This document shows, in pieces, positions 1 through 11,257 of a DNA stretch of 64,000 nt. Made by a program: the position numbers and the translations under genes. The notes beneath the pieces are model-generated. The model was not told the origin of the DNA and searched no databases. It saw nothing but the letters and a program-made list of their open reading frames with translations. Origin of the DNA: Phyto melanocephala (taxonomy: Eukaryota; Arthropoda; Insecta; Diptera; Rhinophoridae). Each line of letters begins with the position of its first letter. The stretch's first letter is position 1. Location: contig OW799235.1 of NCBI GenBank assembly GCA_941918925.1, forward strand, positions 18,980,701-19,044,700. The letters run 5' to 3'.

Positions 1-443
1 TCTAATCAAATTTTCTTTTTATTGCCCCATAATCTTCAGAGAATATAACAATCTTGAAGATATTCTGTGATGCAAAGTTACATATACACAGATACATACA
101 TGCAAGTGTATTTGGTACAAGTACATTATCATGTAAGCTAAGTATGTATGTAAATGAACTTACTTGTATTGAGACGTATACCAGTATGATGAGTAACTAT
201 TAAATCGAGTTCATTTTGAATAATATGAAGAGTCATATAGTTTATTGCGTAGATGACCCAGCAAAATTTAAAAATAGTAAAAATGCATACATAAGCGTGC
301 TTATAATAAAAATTATTACTTTTAAAATTGTTCTGCTATTTTATCTAACTTATGGTACTAAAACAAAAGATGAAAAAATAAAAGAGAAACTATACAAATA
401 TGTCGTCGTTCCTCTAGCAAATTTAATTGTGTGTTTCTTAGGG
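1..443. other. AT-rich stretch without recognised gene
   Basis: Low-GC sequence between the window edge and the first SINE. The short reading frame at 216-482 runs into the SINE and has no recognisable domain, so it is treated as chance. Confidence 0.6.
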
Positions 444-648
444 TGCCCCGGTGGACTAGTCAGTAGTGTGCTGGTCTGCTAGTTTGGGCTCGATTCCCGC
501 CGGAGACTCTGGACTGGTCTGCTTCTCTTTCTCTTCTAGTCTAACTATTGTATTCATATGGAGCGCGCAACATACCAATTGGGAATGAGCGTATACCTGT
601 CATAGGTTTGGGCTTTAAGTGCCCCTCCTTTTCAACCTAACCTACACA
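444..648 (+). repeat. tRNA-derived SINE, tail type A
   Basis: The head resembles a tRNA gene. An A-box-like stretch lies at about 452-466 and a B box, GGCTCGATTCC, at 487-497; together they would form an internal RNA polymerase III promoter. The tail carries the block starting GGAGCGCGCAACATACCAAT and ends in CAACCTAACCTA. The element is flanked by near-identical 9-bp direct repeats, TTCTTAGGG at 435-443 and TTCTTAGAG at 649-657, which I read as the target-site duplication. A second copy on the other strand at 39300-39517 shares the head but has a different tail. Mobilisation by a LINE in trans is inferred from the family type. Confidence 0.8.
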
Positions 649-657
649 TTCTTAGAG

Positions 658-907
658 AGTTTTTATCAGAACAAAAAAAGCATTTCATTTTGTTACTTTA
701 CAGTATTGAACTTACGCCAAAATAAAACTATGTAACGACTTACTAAGCAAAATACTTTTCAATCACTATTACATATTGTCTGTCTTACTAAGACAGTAAG
801 ATAAGTAAAGATAAGTAAGTACTTATTTTCAGACTTTTGCTTAGATACACAAATAACACAATATCTTATTGCCAAATTTGCTAGAAGCCATTCAAATACA
901 TTACTTT
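658..907. other. AT-rich spacer
   Basis: No coding or repeat signal recognised apart from short AAGTAAGTA-type runs around 790-825. Confidence 0.5.
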
Positions 908-1798
908 TTATACCCTTCACACAGTGAAAAAGGGTATATATAGGTTTGTCATTCCGTGTGAAATTTCTACAATTTTCATTTCCGACCCCATAAAGTATAT
1001 ATTTTCTGAAAGCTTATGAATAGGGGAGTCGATTAAGCCCTGTCAGTCTGTCAGTCGGTCCGTCTGTCCGTCTGACCGTCTGTCCGTGTGTATGTTGAAA
1101 TCAACTTTTTGAAGCCCCCCGACATCGCTCGGACCCGGGTGAAGTACTAAAATATCAGAAATATTCGGGAGTAGATCGCTATTGAAATTCAGAAACATCG
1201 GTACATAAACAACTGAGATATGAGCAAAAACCCACGACCACCTCGATTTTTTTTTCACAAAAACAACATTACAACAACAACATACATACATACAAACGTG
1301 TATACTGGTTAGAGAAAACGTGGCATCGAATCCCAGCTGAGCCAAAAAAAAATTTTTTTTATATTTTTTTTTTAATTTTTTTTAATTTTTTTTTTTATTT
1401 TTTATTTAAAATATTATTTATATTTTTATTATTTTTTTTTAAATTTTTTTTTTTTTTAATTTTTTTTTGTTTTATATTTATTATATATATTTTAATTATT
1501 TAAAAAAAAAAAATTTTTTTTTAAATTTTTTTTTAAATTTTTTTTAAAATTTTTTTTTTAACTTTTTTTTTTAAATTTTTTTTAAATATTTTTTTAATTT
1601 TTTTTTTTATTTTTTTTTTAACATACATACGTTAATTTTTAATTTTACAATGGGATGTGTTTATATATGTATGTTTTTTATATGAAGGTACATATTTCAT
1701 ATGAGATGAATGGTGATATAAACTACTGCTATTGCGTGACTACACGTTGTGAAGGGTATATAAGATTCGGCATGGCCGAATATAGCACTCTTACTTGT
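908..1798 (-). mobile_element. DINE-1/mini-me-like (Helentron-type) element
   Basis: Complete copy on the minus strand. The 5' end (right side) reads CAAGTAAGAGTGCTATATTC and contains a hairpin around ATTCGGC...GCCGAAT (about 1766-1782). The 3' end (left side) is a second hairpin built on TATACCC and GGGTATA (910-938). A conserved core (CCGACCCCATAAAGTATATA) is followed by a (GTCY)n tract at about 1038-1090, as in fly mini-me/DINE-1 elements. An A/T homopolymer-rich block fills 1346-1620. No protein is encoded. Such elements are considered non-autonomous derivatives of Helentrons. The family name is inference from this architecture; the ends and the core are seen directly and recur at least seven times in the window. 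Confidence 0.65.
1346..1620. repeat. Low-complexity poly(T)/poly(A) block
   Basis: Long runs of T broken by single A or AAA, inside the DINE-like element. The copy at 23456-25582 has a shorter T-rich block at the same place (about 25340-25440), so it is a variable-length part of the family. Confidence 0.8.
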
Positions 1799-2226
1799 TA
1801 TTACTCTCATTTAGTTTTACACGTTTAGGGTATAAGTAATAATAATTTTGACAACAGCTGCAAAGCATTTCATTACCAAAGTGATGACTTATAGATTTTC
1901 ACTGATTTTTTAATTTCAAATTAACGTATCGCAGAATAGTCAAACCGAACTTTCACCCTAAAAAAAACAGAACAGCTTCTGTAAGTCAATGATATCAATG
2001 AATTATTTAGGTTATTGAAATTAAGTACTTATTTATTGCTATAAAAGTAAGTACTTATTTAAGTCCCTATTTATAACCGACCGTTATAAGTACTTATTCG
2101 AGTCCCTATTTTTAAGCGAGTGTGGTAAGTATATTTTTGAGTTCCTATTTGTAATCGAGCGCGGTAAGCACTTGAATCCAATTACGTCGCCGTGTTAAAA
2201 TAATGAGTCTAGATGCCAAATTGTAA
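1799..2226. other. Spacer with repeated AAGTACTTATTT motif
   Basis: Between about 2025 and 2170 a motif close to AAGTACTTATT...TCCCTATTT recurs three or four times about 55-60 bases apart (a short degenerate tandem repeat). No gene seen. Confidence 0.45.
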
Positions 2227-2530
2227 AGCATCTAATACACGGTATGTTTTTTACATTTGGCTTGTAAAATTCCCCACTGCTTAATACGTACATGTTGTGC
2301 CTTAGCATTAAAATATTACTACTGTAAAATACATGTGCTAAGTCATCTGACAACATTTCAATTAGAGCGTGCTCTAATTTGTTCTGACAAGCTGTTGATA
2401 GAAATCTCTGATGCTAGAAAACAGTCAGCGGTGGTTGAGTGTTAAACAACAGCAATTTTGACATAAACAATTACATATGGATACCAATTTACCGAGTCAG
2501 ATGTAGCAAACATGCCTCGTATGAGCTGCT
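2227..2530. mobile_element. Harbinger-like MITE, copy 1
   Basis: Terminal inverted repeats of about 50 bp: left end AGCATCTAATACACGGTATG, right end (complement) AGCAGCTCATACGAGGCATG. Flanked by TAA at 2224-2226 and 2531-2533, a 3-bp duplication of the kind made by PIF/Harbinger transposases. No coding capacity. Related copies lie at 33515-33836 and 54156-54398. Confidence 0.65.
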
Positions 2531-2879
2531 TAAGAAATGAAGAACTGTTTTCTAATACTTTCAACTTATTATTTTGTATCTTTAAACCGTTCGGTAGATC
2601 AATAAAAATTTTTTTTAAATTGTCACATAATCGTTTACGTCAGAGAAACAAAGATTCGTAGAAAATTAAATATTTGTTTACATTTTAAAGTTTAATTTTA
2701 AAAACCATTTGTTTTGCGTACGTTGGAGAAAAATTGCGCTATAAACCCTTAAATACACAGTATTTTTTTACAGTCAGATCTTAAAGTTTGATACAACGCC
2801 GTTTTTTAAGTTTTTGTGTTAAAAAAATTGTAAGAAAGCAAAACATTTGTTCACTCATTCAATTATCTAAAAAGCAATA

Positions 2880-4056
2880 GTGATATATTTGGCCGTGTCA
2901 TATCTGATAATACCCTTTACCTTCATATACACATCGTAGTTTAGCTTATATATAAAATTTCATGTTATATGTCATTTTCTTTATTATTTCGGACGGAATA
3001 TCTGATTTTGAATTTCTGCATAGTTAACTGTATTATACTGGTGAAGCCCTGTATTTATTTTTATTTTATTATTTAATCTACTGGCAAATTCCATTCATCT
3101 GATTCCAATATTGAGGTGGTTGAAGTCGGTACATTTTTAATTACTAGATATATATTATATTAATTTTACGATATTTTATGGTGGCGGCCAGTTTGGATTT
3201 TAAATGTTATATAGTGTTCTATATTTTACAGGTTAAGTCCTTTTTTTATAATCATATCATTCCCTTCTGTTGTCCAAAAGCTTTAAAAAATCAATTTTCC
3301 TTCACAATTTTTAAGAAAAATCCTGAAGTGTTTGTGTTTTTGTGCTTATATCTCTGTTAGTTTCAAACTGATTTGTCAGTCTTTGTCACCAGTAATTTTC
3401 AAATTTATGATTTATGTTCTGGTGTAATTTTCTTTTTCCAAAATTAATTAGAAACTTCAACAATTTGATATATATTTTTTTTTAAATTATATATTTCAAA
3501 AATATTTTTTCTTATAACTTCGCTGGTTAGTAACCAATTTATCTAAAAGTTTTTGGGAATATTCTGAGAGGTACAACATGCCATCTAATTAATAAATGTC
3601 ATGATTAATTAACCTGGGGCTAAAAAATCTTGATTTTTGTGATGAAAATATGGGATAAAACAAAGTCATATCTTAGAAAATTGTGGGACAATAGTGTTGG
3701 GTTTCAATGAAGATTTATTCCTGGACATTTCTAAAAAATATAGAGAACACATACAGTACTGAGTAATATGTGAGTGCTTCTAAAAATTGATTTTAGCCAA
3801 GATGGATACACGGACATATGGATAGACGGATAGACAAACAGACGGATAGACAGACAGACATAGCTTGACAGACAGACAGACATAGATTGACAGACAGACA
3901 TAGCTTGACAGACAGACAGACATAGCTTGACATTAACTCTCCTAGTCATAAGCTTTCAGAAAATATATGAATAACTTGTGGGGTCGGAAATCAGTATTGT
4001 ATAACAAACGTAATGGCAGAGCTACACATATCCTTGGCACCACAGGTGAAGGATTT
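2880..4056 (+). mobile_element. DINE-1/mini-me-like element
   Basis: Plus-strand copy. The 5' part keeps GATAATACCCTT at about 2907 but has lost the CAAGTAAGAG end. The body matches the copy at 13841-14850 in layout. The 3' part has an expanded GACA/GACAGACA tract (3810-3930), the core GCTTTCAGAAAATATATGAA and a terminal CCTTGGCACCACAGGTGAAGG-type hairpin near 4033-4053. Non-coding; the open frames inside it are chance. Confidence 0.6.
3814..3932. repeat. (GACA)n-type tract within the DINE-like element
   Basis: Repeats of GACAGACAGACATAGCTT and related units, about 120 bp. This is the expanded form of the (GTCY)n region found in the other copies. Confidence 0.8.
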
Positions 4057-4102
4057 AAGAATCTGAGATTTAAATGGATGGTTTTAACAATCAATCACCA
4101 AT

Positions 4103-4215
4103 CAAAGAGTTCTAATAATGAAATCGTAGCTGGCTTTGAAAATTCATCACACCCGGCTAGTGTTTGCAAAAAGTTTACTTTTTATTAAATTATTCTTTCA
4201 CTATCACAAATGTAA
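4103..4215 (+). repeat. Unclassified dispersed repeat, copy 1
   Basis: Clearly similar, with substitutions and small indels, to 17349-17465 in the same orientation. Shared blocks include AATGAAAYCGTAGCTGG and TTATTCTTTCAYTATYACAA. No terminal repeat or target duplication identified, so the type of element is unknown. Confidence 0.55.
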
Positions 4216-4280
4216 TTCTGTATAAAAGGAAAATTCAAAAAAATAAAAAATATATAAACTCAAGCATGATATAATATAAA

Positions 4281-4388
4281 TTGATATGATATGATATGAT
4301 ATGATATGATATGATATGATATGATATGATATAATATGATATGATATGATATGATATGATATGATATGATATGATATAATATGATACA
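4281..4388. repeat. Pentanucleotide microsatellite (ATGAT)n
   Basis: About 21 near-perfect units of GATAT/ATGAT, with a few ATAAT variants. On the minus strand it reads as a repeated five-residue peptide (YHIIS), which explains a spurious reading frame there. Confidence 0.95.
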
Positions 4389-4390
4389 AT

Positions 4391-6103
4391 ATAAGATGTA
4401 AGCTAGATAAGCAACACCAACTATTTACTTTATGTGGTAGATGCCACACTTACTTCAAACTTTAAGACAAACCCTTTTTTCGAGTCGTATTAACAAAGTA
4501 GTAAAACAATATAACTTAAAAAAAAACGTTTGCTGGGATATAGTCAATATGTGCAAACAATTTAATGAAGCAAAAAATTGGCATTTCATTTGAAAGCAAG
4601 ACACTCATAATTTTTTTTTTTTTGCAGAAACTGTCAACAGGGAATTTCAAATACCAGAAACAACCATTGTGGTCACTTTAAATAAAAAAATATTATTTAT
4701 ATGTATATAATCAAAGAAGCAAACAAAACTGAGATTAAACGAAAAAAATCCCAAATACACCCAAACACCAAACTATTGTCAATACTAACAACAGCATCAA
4801 TAGCAGCAACTTTAATAAAAATGGCACAAAATACTTGGGTTAAAATGAAAAATTATAACACGCACTGGCAATTGAAAATACCCTAAGACTCATACACACA
4901 CATGCATGATCTTCATCAAACGTAGTAGCAACATTAAATGGCAGTTTTTATAAACACATGTAAATGCTATTTAAAAAATGCTCACGCACCAGCACTTCAC
5001 AAGGACATTTCAGACACCAAATGTGTGCAAGTAGTTGTGCAAGTTATAACAAAAAACACTAAATAAACTAACATTCTGACATCTATAGCGGTAGTAAAAA
5101 AGCAAAAACATGCTGAGACTATACACCCACACACACATATTTACACAGTACAAAAATGTTTAAGGATATTTTGAAGAAAAATAAAAACACAGTTCCTTTT
5201 GTCCTTTTGTTGAGCGCAGCCACTGGCAAATAAATATTATTGTTAAAAACAAAATAATAATAGAAAAACTACACAGTAGATAAACAATTATTTTTGTTGT
5301 ATGTATGTAACAAACACTCAACATGCAGTCTTATACCCAGCTCTGACTCTAACCACACACAAATGTGTAAAAGCAGTGAGTGTTAAATGTTTGTGTGGGA
5401 TGATTGCTTGCTGTGGACTGCTATTAAATTAGATTAGGGACCATATTGGCTTATGAGCGTTGGGACAAATGTTACAAAAAATTATACCAGAGAATATGAA
5501 AAAAAAAGCTTTTATTTTTTTGGCTAGATTTTAAGTGAAGTGTATAAATAAAGTTAATTAAAAATGTTGAGCAGAAGAAAAACTGAATTTTATAAAACTA
5601 ATGTGAGTTTCATGAAAAAATAAATAGAGAGTTTAAGTAGAAATGACATCTACGTCAAGTTAAAACGGTTTTATATAAAAAGAAATCCGTTAGAAAAAGA
5701 AATTGAACCTTAAACTCAGTTTTTGTTAAAACTAAAAACTAAATACTCGTGGTTTCATTAAAATATTAAATTGATATTTCTTTAACATTTTGACTCACGG
5801 ACACGAGGGCATCAAATTGTAAGGAAAAAAAAGAGCTTAAAGTTAAATTGAAATAAAAAAACTTTAAATACTATCCTTAAAATAAACTATTTTGTAATAA
5901 CATTTGCAGACTATTAAGTAAAAACATTTTAATTTTCATCAATCAGGGTTTAACGTGTTGACGTATAGTCAAAACAGGATGATGTCACAAACCCGTAGAA
6001 GATACTTAATGGCTTACTTTATCGTATCCATTCGACAAGCTGATAAAAACCTATGGTTACAACATGATCAAGACTGTCATGTTATAGTCTCTCTAACAAT
6101 ATA
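4391..6103. other. AT-rich stretch without recognised gene
   Basis: No protein family, splice-framed coding segment or repeat boundary recognised. Short A-rich reading frames only. Confidence 0.5.
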
Positions 6104-6105
6104 TA

Positions 6106-6838
6106 CAAGGTGGCGCAAAAGAAATCCTCCTATCAGAAAATGCTACAAATTTTGCAATTGGCCCCTAATGTCAGTTCTGTTTTGACATTTGTGTAGTAAA
6201 CACATGCAAAATACACGTTAATAAACAATGTTACGCTACACTGCTCCAGAACGCGGAATATTGGTGACTATTTATTTGACCAATAATCGGTCGGTGACTT
6301 TGGCACAACGTGAATTTCGTCGCAGATTTCCTAGCCGTCCAACGCCTACTGGTATAACACTGCGACGTTTAGCCGCTCGCCTCGAAGAGACTGGCACAAC
6401 ATGAGATGCTGCCAGGAGTGGCAGACCCCGGAGTAGCCGTTCTGCAGAGAATATTGCTGCTGTAGCCGAGGATGTCATGGAAGCGCCGTCGACATCGACC
6501 AGACGACGTGCCACGCAAATGGCTATCAGTCGACGGTCTTTACAGCGAATTTTAGTACAAGATTTGAAAATGTTTCCGTACAAAGTCCAGACGGTGCATC
6601 AGCTGTTAGCTGCTATCGCCGGAAGTTTTGGCCAAAGTGATGGAAAATGCCATAAAAAGGGCTCAAATGACAATCAACTGTGGCGGCGGCCATTTACATG
6701 ACATCATATTCTCGACTTGATGTAAAAAAAATTAAAAGACCAAAATAAAAATACTCCACAAGAAGAATCAAAGTTTTTCATTTTTTTTTTTTAAATTACA
6801 GCCAAAAAATATCGGAAGGTTATTTTTGCGCCACCTTG
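6106..6838 (+). mobile_element. Deleted DD41D-type mariner relative
   Basis: 733-bp non-autonomous element. Both ends carry the inverted repeat CAAGGTGGCGCAAAA and each is flanked by a TA (6104-6105 and 6839-6840), the Tc1/mariner target. The interior holds the beginning and the last few codons of a transposase gene joined directly, so the entire catalytic middle is missing. Confidence 0.85.
6228..6720 (+). pseudogene. Mariner transposase, N-terminal domain plus C-terminal tip
   Basis: The ATG at 6228 opens a frame encoding the helix-turn-helix DNA-binding region of a mariner-type transposase (start MLRYTAPERG; then SVTLAQREFRRRFPSR; then GRPRSSRSAENIAAVAEDV). The frame is broken by a TGA at 6402-6404, which looks like a decayed CGA arginine codon, and then continues open to 6701. 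Around 6630 the sequence jumps to the C-terminal end in another frame (VMENAIKRAQ...HDIIF), matching the C-terminus of the copy at 52906-53271 (KVMGNVLERA...LQDIIF). The catalytic aspartates lie in the deleted part, so no active enzyme can be made. Assignment to the DD41D group comes from similarity of the tip to the two copies that retain the motif. Confidence 0.75.
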
Positions 6839-6840
6839 TA

Positions 6841-7589
6841 GTTACCGCAAACAATTTGTAGTAGTTATAATTTTGTCTCGACAAATACGGCGGCTCTCAA
6901 TTCTTCGAAATTTATGCAATTATTTGCAATGTCATAATAGACATTAGCCGATGTTGTGCTGAAACCGAAAAATGTTTTCTCAGGTCATTTCGGAACAAAA
7001 ACGTTCCGCGTCGAAGTCGATTTCTGCAAGCCCTTTAAGAATTTTTTTTATTTTTTAAAAAGTTTTTGTTTTTTCAAAATTTTTTATTTCATAATTATTT
7101 CGCATTTCTTAATATAATTATATGATTGTAATCAAAATCACAATATAAAAACTATCATTGTTAAGTGAAATTACTTAATTTTTTAGAACTTACTGATCCC
7201 AAACTTAATTGCATTTGACGCGGGACCTTTTTGAACGATACAAAAATCTAAAAAAGCAGTTCTTATTGTTTTTATGCACTAAATGGTATGGATAGGGCCA
7301 CTTTTATATTTTCAAAAATTTTAAAAATGTTGTATCCCTAATAAACATACTTTCTAAGACCTTATAAACATATACCTGTCTAAATTCCTTATATAATTAA
7401 CCAATACATTAACAAATTTTTTTCACTCACAAGGAGTCCTATTGTCGTATTGTCAAAAATCATAATTTCCCAAAAATTTTTAGAATCAATGGCAAGTATT
7501 TTACTGCTTATTCTAAAATTGTACCCAAATATTTGTATTAAAATATTTTTTGAAACTTTTGAGGATGGAGTCTAAAAAATCTGTCAATC
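6841..7589. other. AT-rich stretch without recognised gene
   Basis: No gene or repeat boundary recognised between the mariner and the hAT element. Confidence 0.5.
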
Positions 7590-7597
7590 CTGCTGAT

Positions 7598-8633
7598 CAG
7601 GCGCGGATCCAGTTTAAGATATGGGGCGTGAGGGGGGAAGTATAAGTGAAACAAACATTTTTAATAGTTCAATCAAAATAAATATTTATCAAACAACAAC
7701 GAAAAAAATAAAATTAAAAATTTTCTGATATAAATTTTAACAAAAACTCTTTTATTAAATAAGTAATTTGTGGCTTCCTGTTGCAGCAAATTTATTAAGC
7801 ACAACTTCTGGATCAACTTCGATTTGGTTGTGAATATGTAACAATGGCTAACCCGTTTAGCCTGTTCCCTGTCATGGCTGATTTAGGGCACGTTTTAATC
7901 CGATGAAAAGTAGAAAATGATCTTTCGACCGTAGCATTACTTACCGGCATTGAAACAAAAATGGTTAATATATATCTAAAACTTACGCAATGGACCTTAT
8001 TGGTCTCCGAGTGTGGGTGTAGGACACAGATACTGCTGTCTGCATCCCTCTTTCTTACTTTTCTAAAATTTGGATAAATATCTGGGTCACACATAATTAA
8101 AATATCTATCACATTTTCTTGAAGTTCTTTACAGATCTTCAGTTTCTGCTGCCAATGCAAAAGTTCAGCTTCAAGTTTAGATTTTAGTAGTTGTTTATCT
8201 GTTTCTTCGTACGTAACAAATCGTCAACAAGGACGATACCATTTAATAAATGGTTAAGTCTAATGAATAATGTTTAATGCTTTTTGGCAAAAGTTTAGGG
8301 ATGTTAAATAAATTTAAGACGTCTTTTGAAAAACTTTTTTTTAAGTCCTGGAGAATGGAATCAATGAGGGAGATGTATCCCTCTATGCGATACTACTCTT
8401 CTACATTTTTGAAGAATGATTTCGTTTAAATTTTGGCCTTCAACTGGAATTTCCATACCAAAGCAAATCTTCTATGTTTCTTCAAAAATTATTTTAAATT
8501 CTTTTTTTGTTCAAGACACATTATTAAATTTTTTATGAGATCTGAACTCCTTTTAAAATCTATAACCTGTTTTTGTAGCATTACACTAAGCGGTTTTTTT
8601 TAATATCCCTTCCTTTTCCTGGATCCGCGCTTG
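7598..8633 (-). mobile_element. hAT element, decayed
   Basis: 1,036 bp with terminal repeats CAGGCGCGGATCCAG (left) and CAAGCGCGGATCCAG (complement of the right end). Flanking 8-bp sequences are CTGCTGAT (7590-7597) and CTGCTTAT (8634-8641), matching at 7 of 8 positions. That is the expected hAT target-site duplication with one later mutation. Carries transposase remnants on the minus strand. Confidence 0.85.
7813..8420 (-). pseudogene. hAT transposase C-terminal region
   Basis: The 115-residue open frame (7813-8160) contains the hAT dimerisation (C-terminal) domain: PVSNATVERSFSTFHRIKT, then a SAMTGNRLNGLAIVTY stretch close to the stop. This is typical of the vertebrate/insect hAT group with TIR CAGxGGCGGATCC. 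Upstream on the same strand, about 8230-8400 keeps part of the RNase H-like core in a different frame (YRIEGYISLIDSILQDL...SKDVLNLF), so at least one frameshift separates the two. The N-terminal BED zinc finger and most catalytic residues are gone. The element is far shorter than an autonomous hAT (about 2.5-4 kb). Non-functional relic. Confidence 0.8.
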
Positions 8634-8641
8634 CTGCTTAT

Positions 8642-9012
8642 AAAATATAGTCAAAGACGAAGAATAATAAAAGCAAGATTATGCAATTCGACTGTAAAAA
8701 ATTTTTCCATCTGTGAATGTACATCACATCAGTCTAATTGTTAAAACCAGCAGAGAAAATCTGTCATATGGTATATAAAAGGTATAATCTTTTTATTAAA
8801 GGTAAATGCAATGCGTGCTGCTATTTATTAAAAATGATACAAAAGCAATATTCTTTTATTCGTTTTAATTGGGCGACATGCACGAGTTTGATTTTTCAAA
8901 TCACTAACGTTGAAATTGCTGATCGAGAAGGAGCAAAATGTTCAACATTTTTGTAATGAATCTAAATGGTTTCGCTGCGTTGATGAAGCATATTTCGTTA
9001 CATTTATAAATA
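8642..9012. other. Spacer without recognised gene
   Basis: Only a weak 72-codon frame (8738-8956) with no recognisable domain. Confidence 0.4.
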
Positions 9013-9752
9013 TACTAGCCAAGCCCGGCGCGCGTTGCTACGCGCCTTAATGAATAAAAATGCATTTTAAATTTTAATTGAATATCAAGTGCAAGTAGCT
9101 GAAAATGATAACTTTTTTTTATGGACGTGACACTGCCTAATTTTCTCATCACGAAATTATATAATCATAAGAGTTCAATATGTGTGCAAAGTTTCAGAAA
9201 AATCGGTCCAGTGCAAGTTCCTTAAAATTATAACTTTTTTTATGGTCGTGGCCCTGCCCTTTTTCCTAATCACGACATTAGAAAGTCATGACAGCTCAAT
9301 ATGTGTGCAAAGTTTCAGGAAAATCGATCTAGTGCAAGTAGCTAAAAATGATAACTTATTTTTATGGGCGTGGCACTTCCCACTTTTACAATAAGGAAAT
9401 TGTATAATCATGACAGCTCAATATGTGTGCAAAGTTTCAGAAAAATCGGTTCAGTGCAAGTACCTCAAAATTATAACTTTTTTTTATGGGCTTGGCCCTG
9501 CCCACCTTTATAATCACGAAATTGTATAATCATGACAGCTCAATATGTGTGCAAAGTTTCAGAAAATCGGTCAAGTGCAAGTAGCTAAAAATGATAACTA
9601 ATTTTTATGGGCATGACCCCGCCCACTTTTTCCACCCATTAACACTCCCTGGAATGTGTACAACAACTTTCCAAAGTTTGAGTCCGATCGGTCTTACGGC
9701 TTGGGAGTCTATAGCTAACACACACACAGAGTTTCACTTTTATATATATAGA
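9013..9752 (+). repeat. Interspersed repeat with 121-bp tandem array
   Basis: Begins near TACTAGCCAAGCCCGGCGCG and ends near TTTTATATATATAGAGA, a layout seen in widespread insect interspersed repeats. The body is a tandem array: the phrase TGTGTGCAAAGTTTCAG occurs at 9181, 9302, 9424 and 9545, i.e. spacings of 121, 122 and 121 bp, with a weaker unit on each side. Each unit includes a TTTATGGGCGTGGC-like block that also occurs in the DINE-like copies. The superfamily is not identified. Confidence 0.75.
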
Positions 9753-10799
9753 GAAGAGATAGATAGAAGATGCCATTGAAGGCATAATTTATAATTATTA
9801 TCCGTTAAGTAGTTACGGCTGAAGTCATGATAATTATTAAAATTGCGGAATATTGAAAATTAAACACCTTATTGAAGATTCTACATAAAAAGTTAACTTT
9901 CGTTACAGATTTCGGGTCATGCAATTTTGGATACCGCATGTCACACTTAAACTTAGTTGTCCAACATAAGCCGAGTGTCTTATTCTCGCATTTGGGTTAA
10001 ATCAAGAAGGATACACTACTTAACACAATCAAATATTGTTTTGCCTTTATGTAAGTGATTTTTTTCTAAATGCTTAATAAACTGCCACTTCCCTTAGCCT
10101 AGAAGAGCAACCTTCTATTATTGGAAAATCTAAAAAAATTTCCTGTTGCCAGCAAGAGTTTAATTTGAAGACCATAATATTGAGAAGAATATTGGTTTCT
10201 TTGTTAAGTTTATTGGTTTTTAAGCACATTATTAACCACAAGTTATTTCGGTTCCCAGTGACAGACTACAATAAACTGGCAATTTTCAATTTTTAGTGCG
10301 TTGGTGTGCCTGAAATCTTAAACTTAAAATTTATTACTGTGTCGTTTCGGTTTAAGCTACAAGAAACAAACAAAATTTTATTTTTTTAGCTTATTTTTGG
10401 TGTCTAATAAGTTTAAAATGTATCTTGAAGGGTAGTGGAAATGGGAAGGAAATTCACAAAATTTTAAATGAGCAATTGAAAATTGAAATGCTTAGAGGCA
10501 TCAGGAAGATAAAATACTTTCTTGTATACTGCTTAAGAGAAATTGTTCTTGGAATTTTTTTGCAGAGAGTATAAGATAAATATTTTTAAAAAGAAACTTT
10601 TACCTAACTTAGTAATGAACTTAAATTAATGCAAGAGTAAAAAAGATAAATTTCAAACTGGACAAGGGAAAAACCCCAGCAAATTTAAAAAAAAAAGTAT
10701 AAAAAAAGAAAATGTAAATGTTTAAATTTTCTTTAGCTAATTTATCACTTTTGAATACAACTATTTTCATTTAATACACACATATAATATTTACTCGGT
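9753..10799. other. AT-rich stretch without recognised gene
   Basis: Nothing recognised. Confidence 0.5.
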
Positions 10800-10870
10800 T
10801 TAAGATTTTAAATAAAAAAACTTTCTGGCTTTTGCCACCCCCAGAAAATATTTGTAGCTACGCCAATGTT
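10800..10870 (-). mobile_element. Possible hAT terminus remnant
   Basis: The complement of 10850-10870 reads CATTGGCGTAGCTACAAATA, followed further in by a GGGGGTGGC block. This resembles hAT ends of the CAGTGGCGTAGC type. No partner end or target duplication found, so this is a solitary, uncertain remnant. Confidence 0.35.
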
Positions 10871-11257
10871 GCTAAAAAGTTATTAATTAATTAAAAATAA
10901 ATATATTGTATATCGTCGAAAAAATAACATAAAACATTCTTTAAATGTTCTCAAAATGTTCATCGCAATTACTTTAACTAAAAATTTTTTCTAAATGTCT
11001 AGAAATTGGCAGCGCAATTGGGACCACAGCAACAAGGGCATTAGAAACAATTTTAGATGTCTAACTTTTTGAAATCCGTATACATTATTCCATGGAAGTG
11101 AGTATTTTTAGCAAGGTGCTTAAAGCAATGCTAGATGAATAAATCAAGAACTACAATTCCAGTAGAAATGTTTTCTGGACATAAATTTTGAAAAAGTTTT
11201 GTTAGTTTTTTTTTTGAATGGTATTGTTTAAGTTTTAATCTTAACTTTGCTTATTAA

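Noticed and set aside
444..520. A genuine tRNA gene at the SINE heads (444 and 39517 complement)
   Set aside because: Box A and box B are recognisable, but the sequence cannot be folded by eye into a full cloverleaf and continues into a shared SINE body with target duplications.
1043..1345. 100-codon minus-strand frame with Cys-rich and TDRQTDRQ-like ends
   Set aside because: It lies wholly inside a non-coding DINE-like element, and its repetitive part is the translated (GTCY)n tract.
3731..3949. 72-codon frame rich in SVCLS repeats
   Set aside because: Translation of the GACA tract of a DINE-like element.
4204..4449. 81-codon frame with repeated YHIIS peptide
   Set aside because: It is the translation of an (ATGAT)n microsatellite, not a protein gene.
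9080..9660. CRISPR-like array
   Set aside because: Units are 121 bp, contiguous and without unique spacers; the context is eukaryotic repeat DNA.
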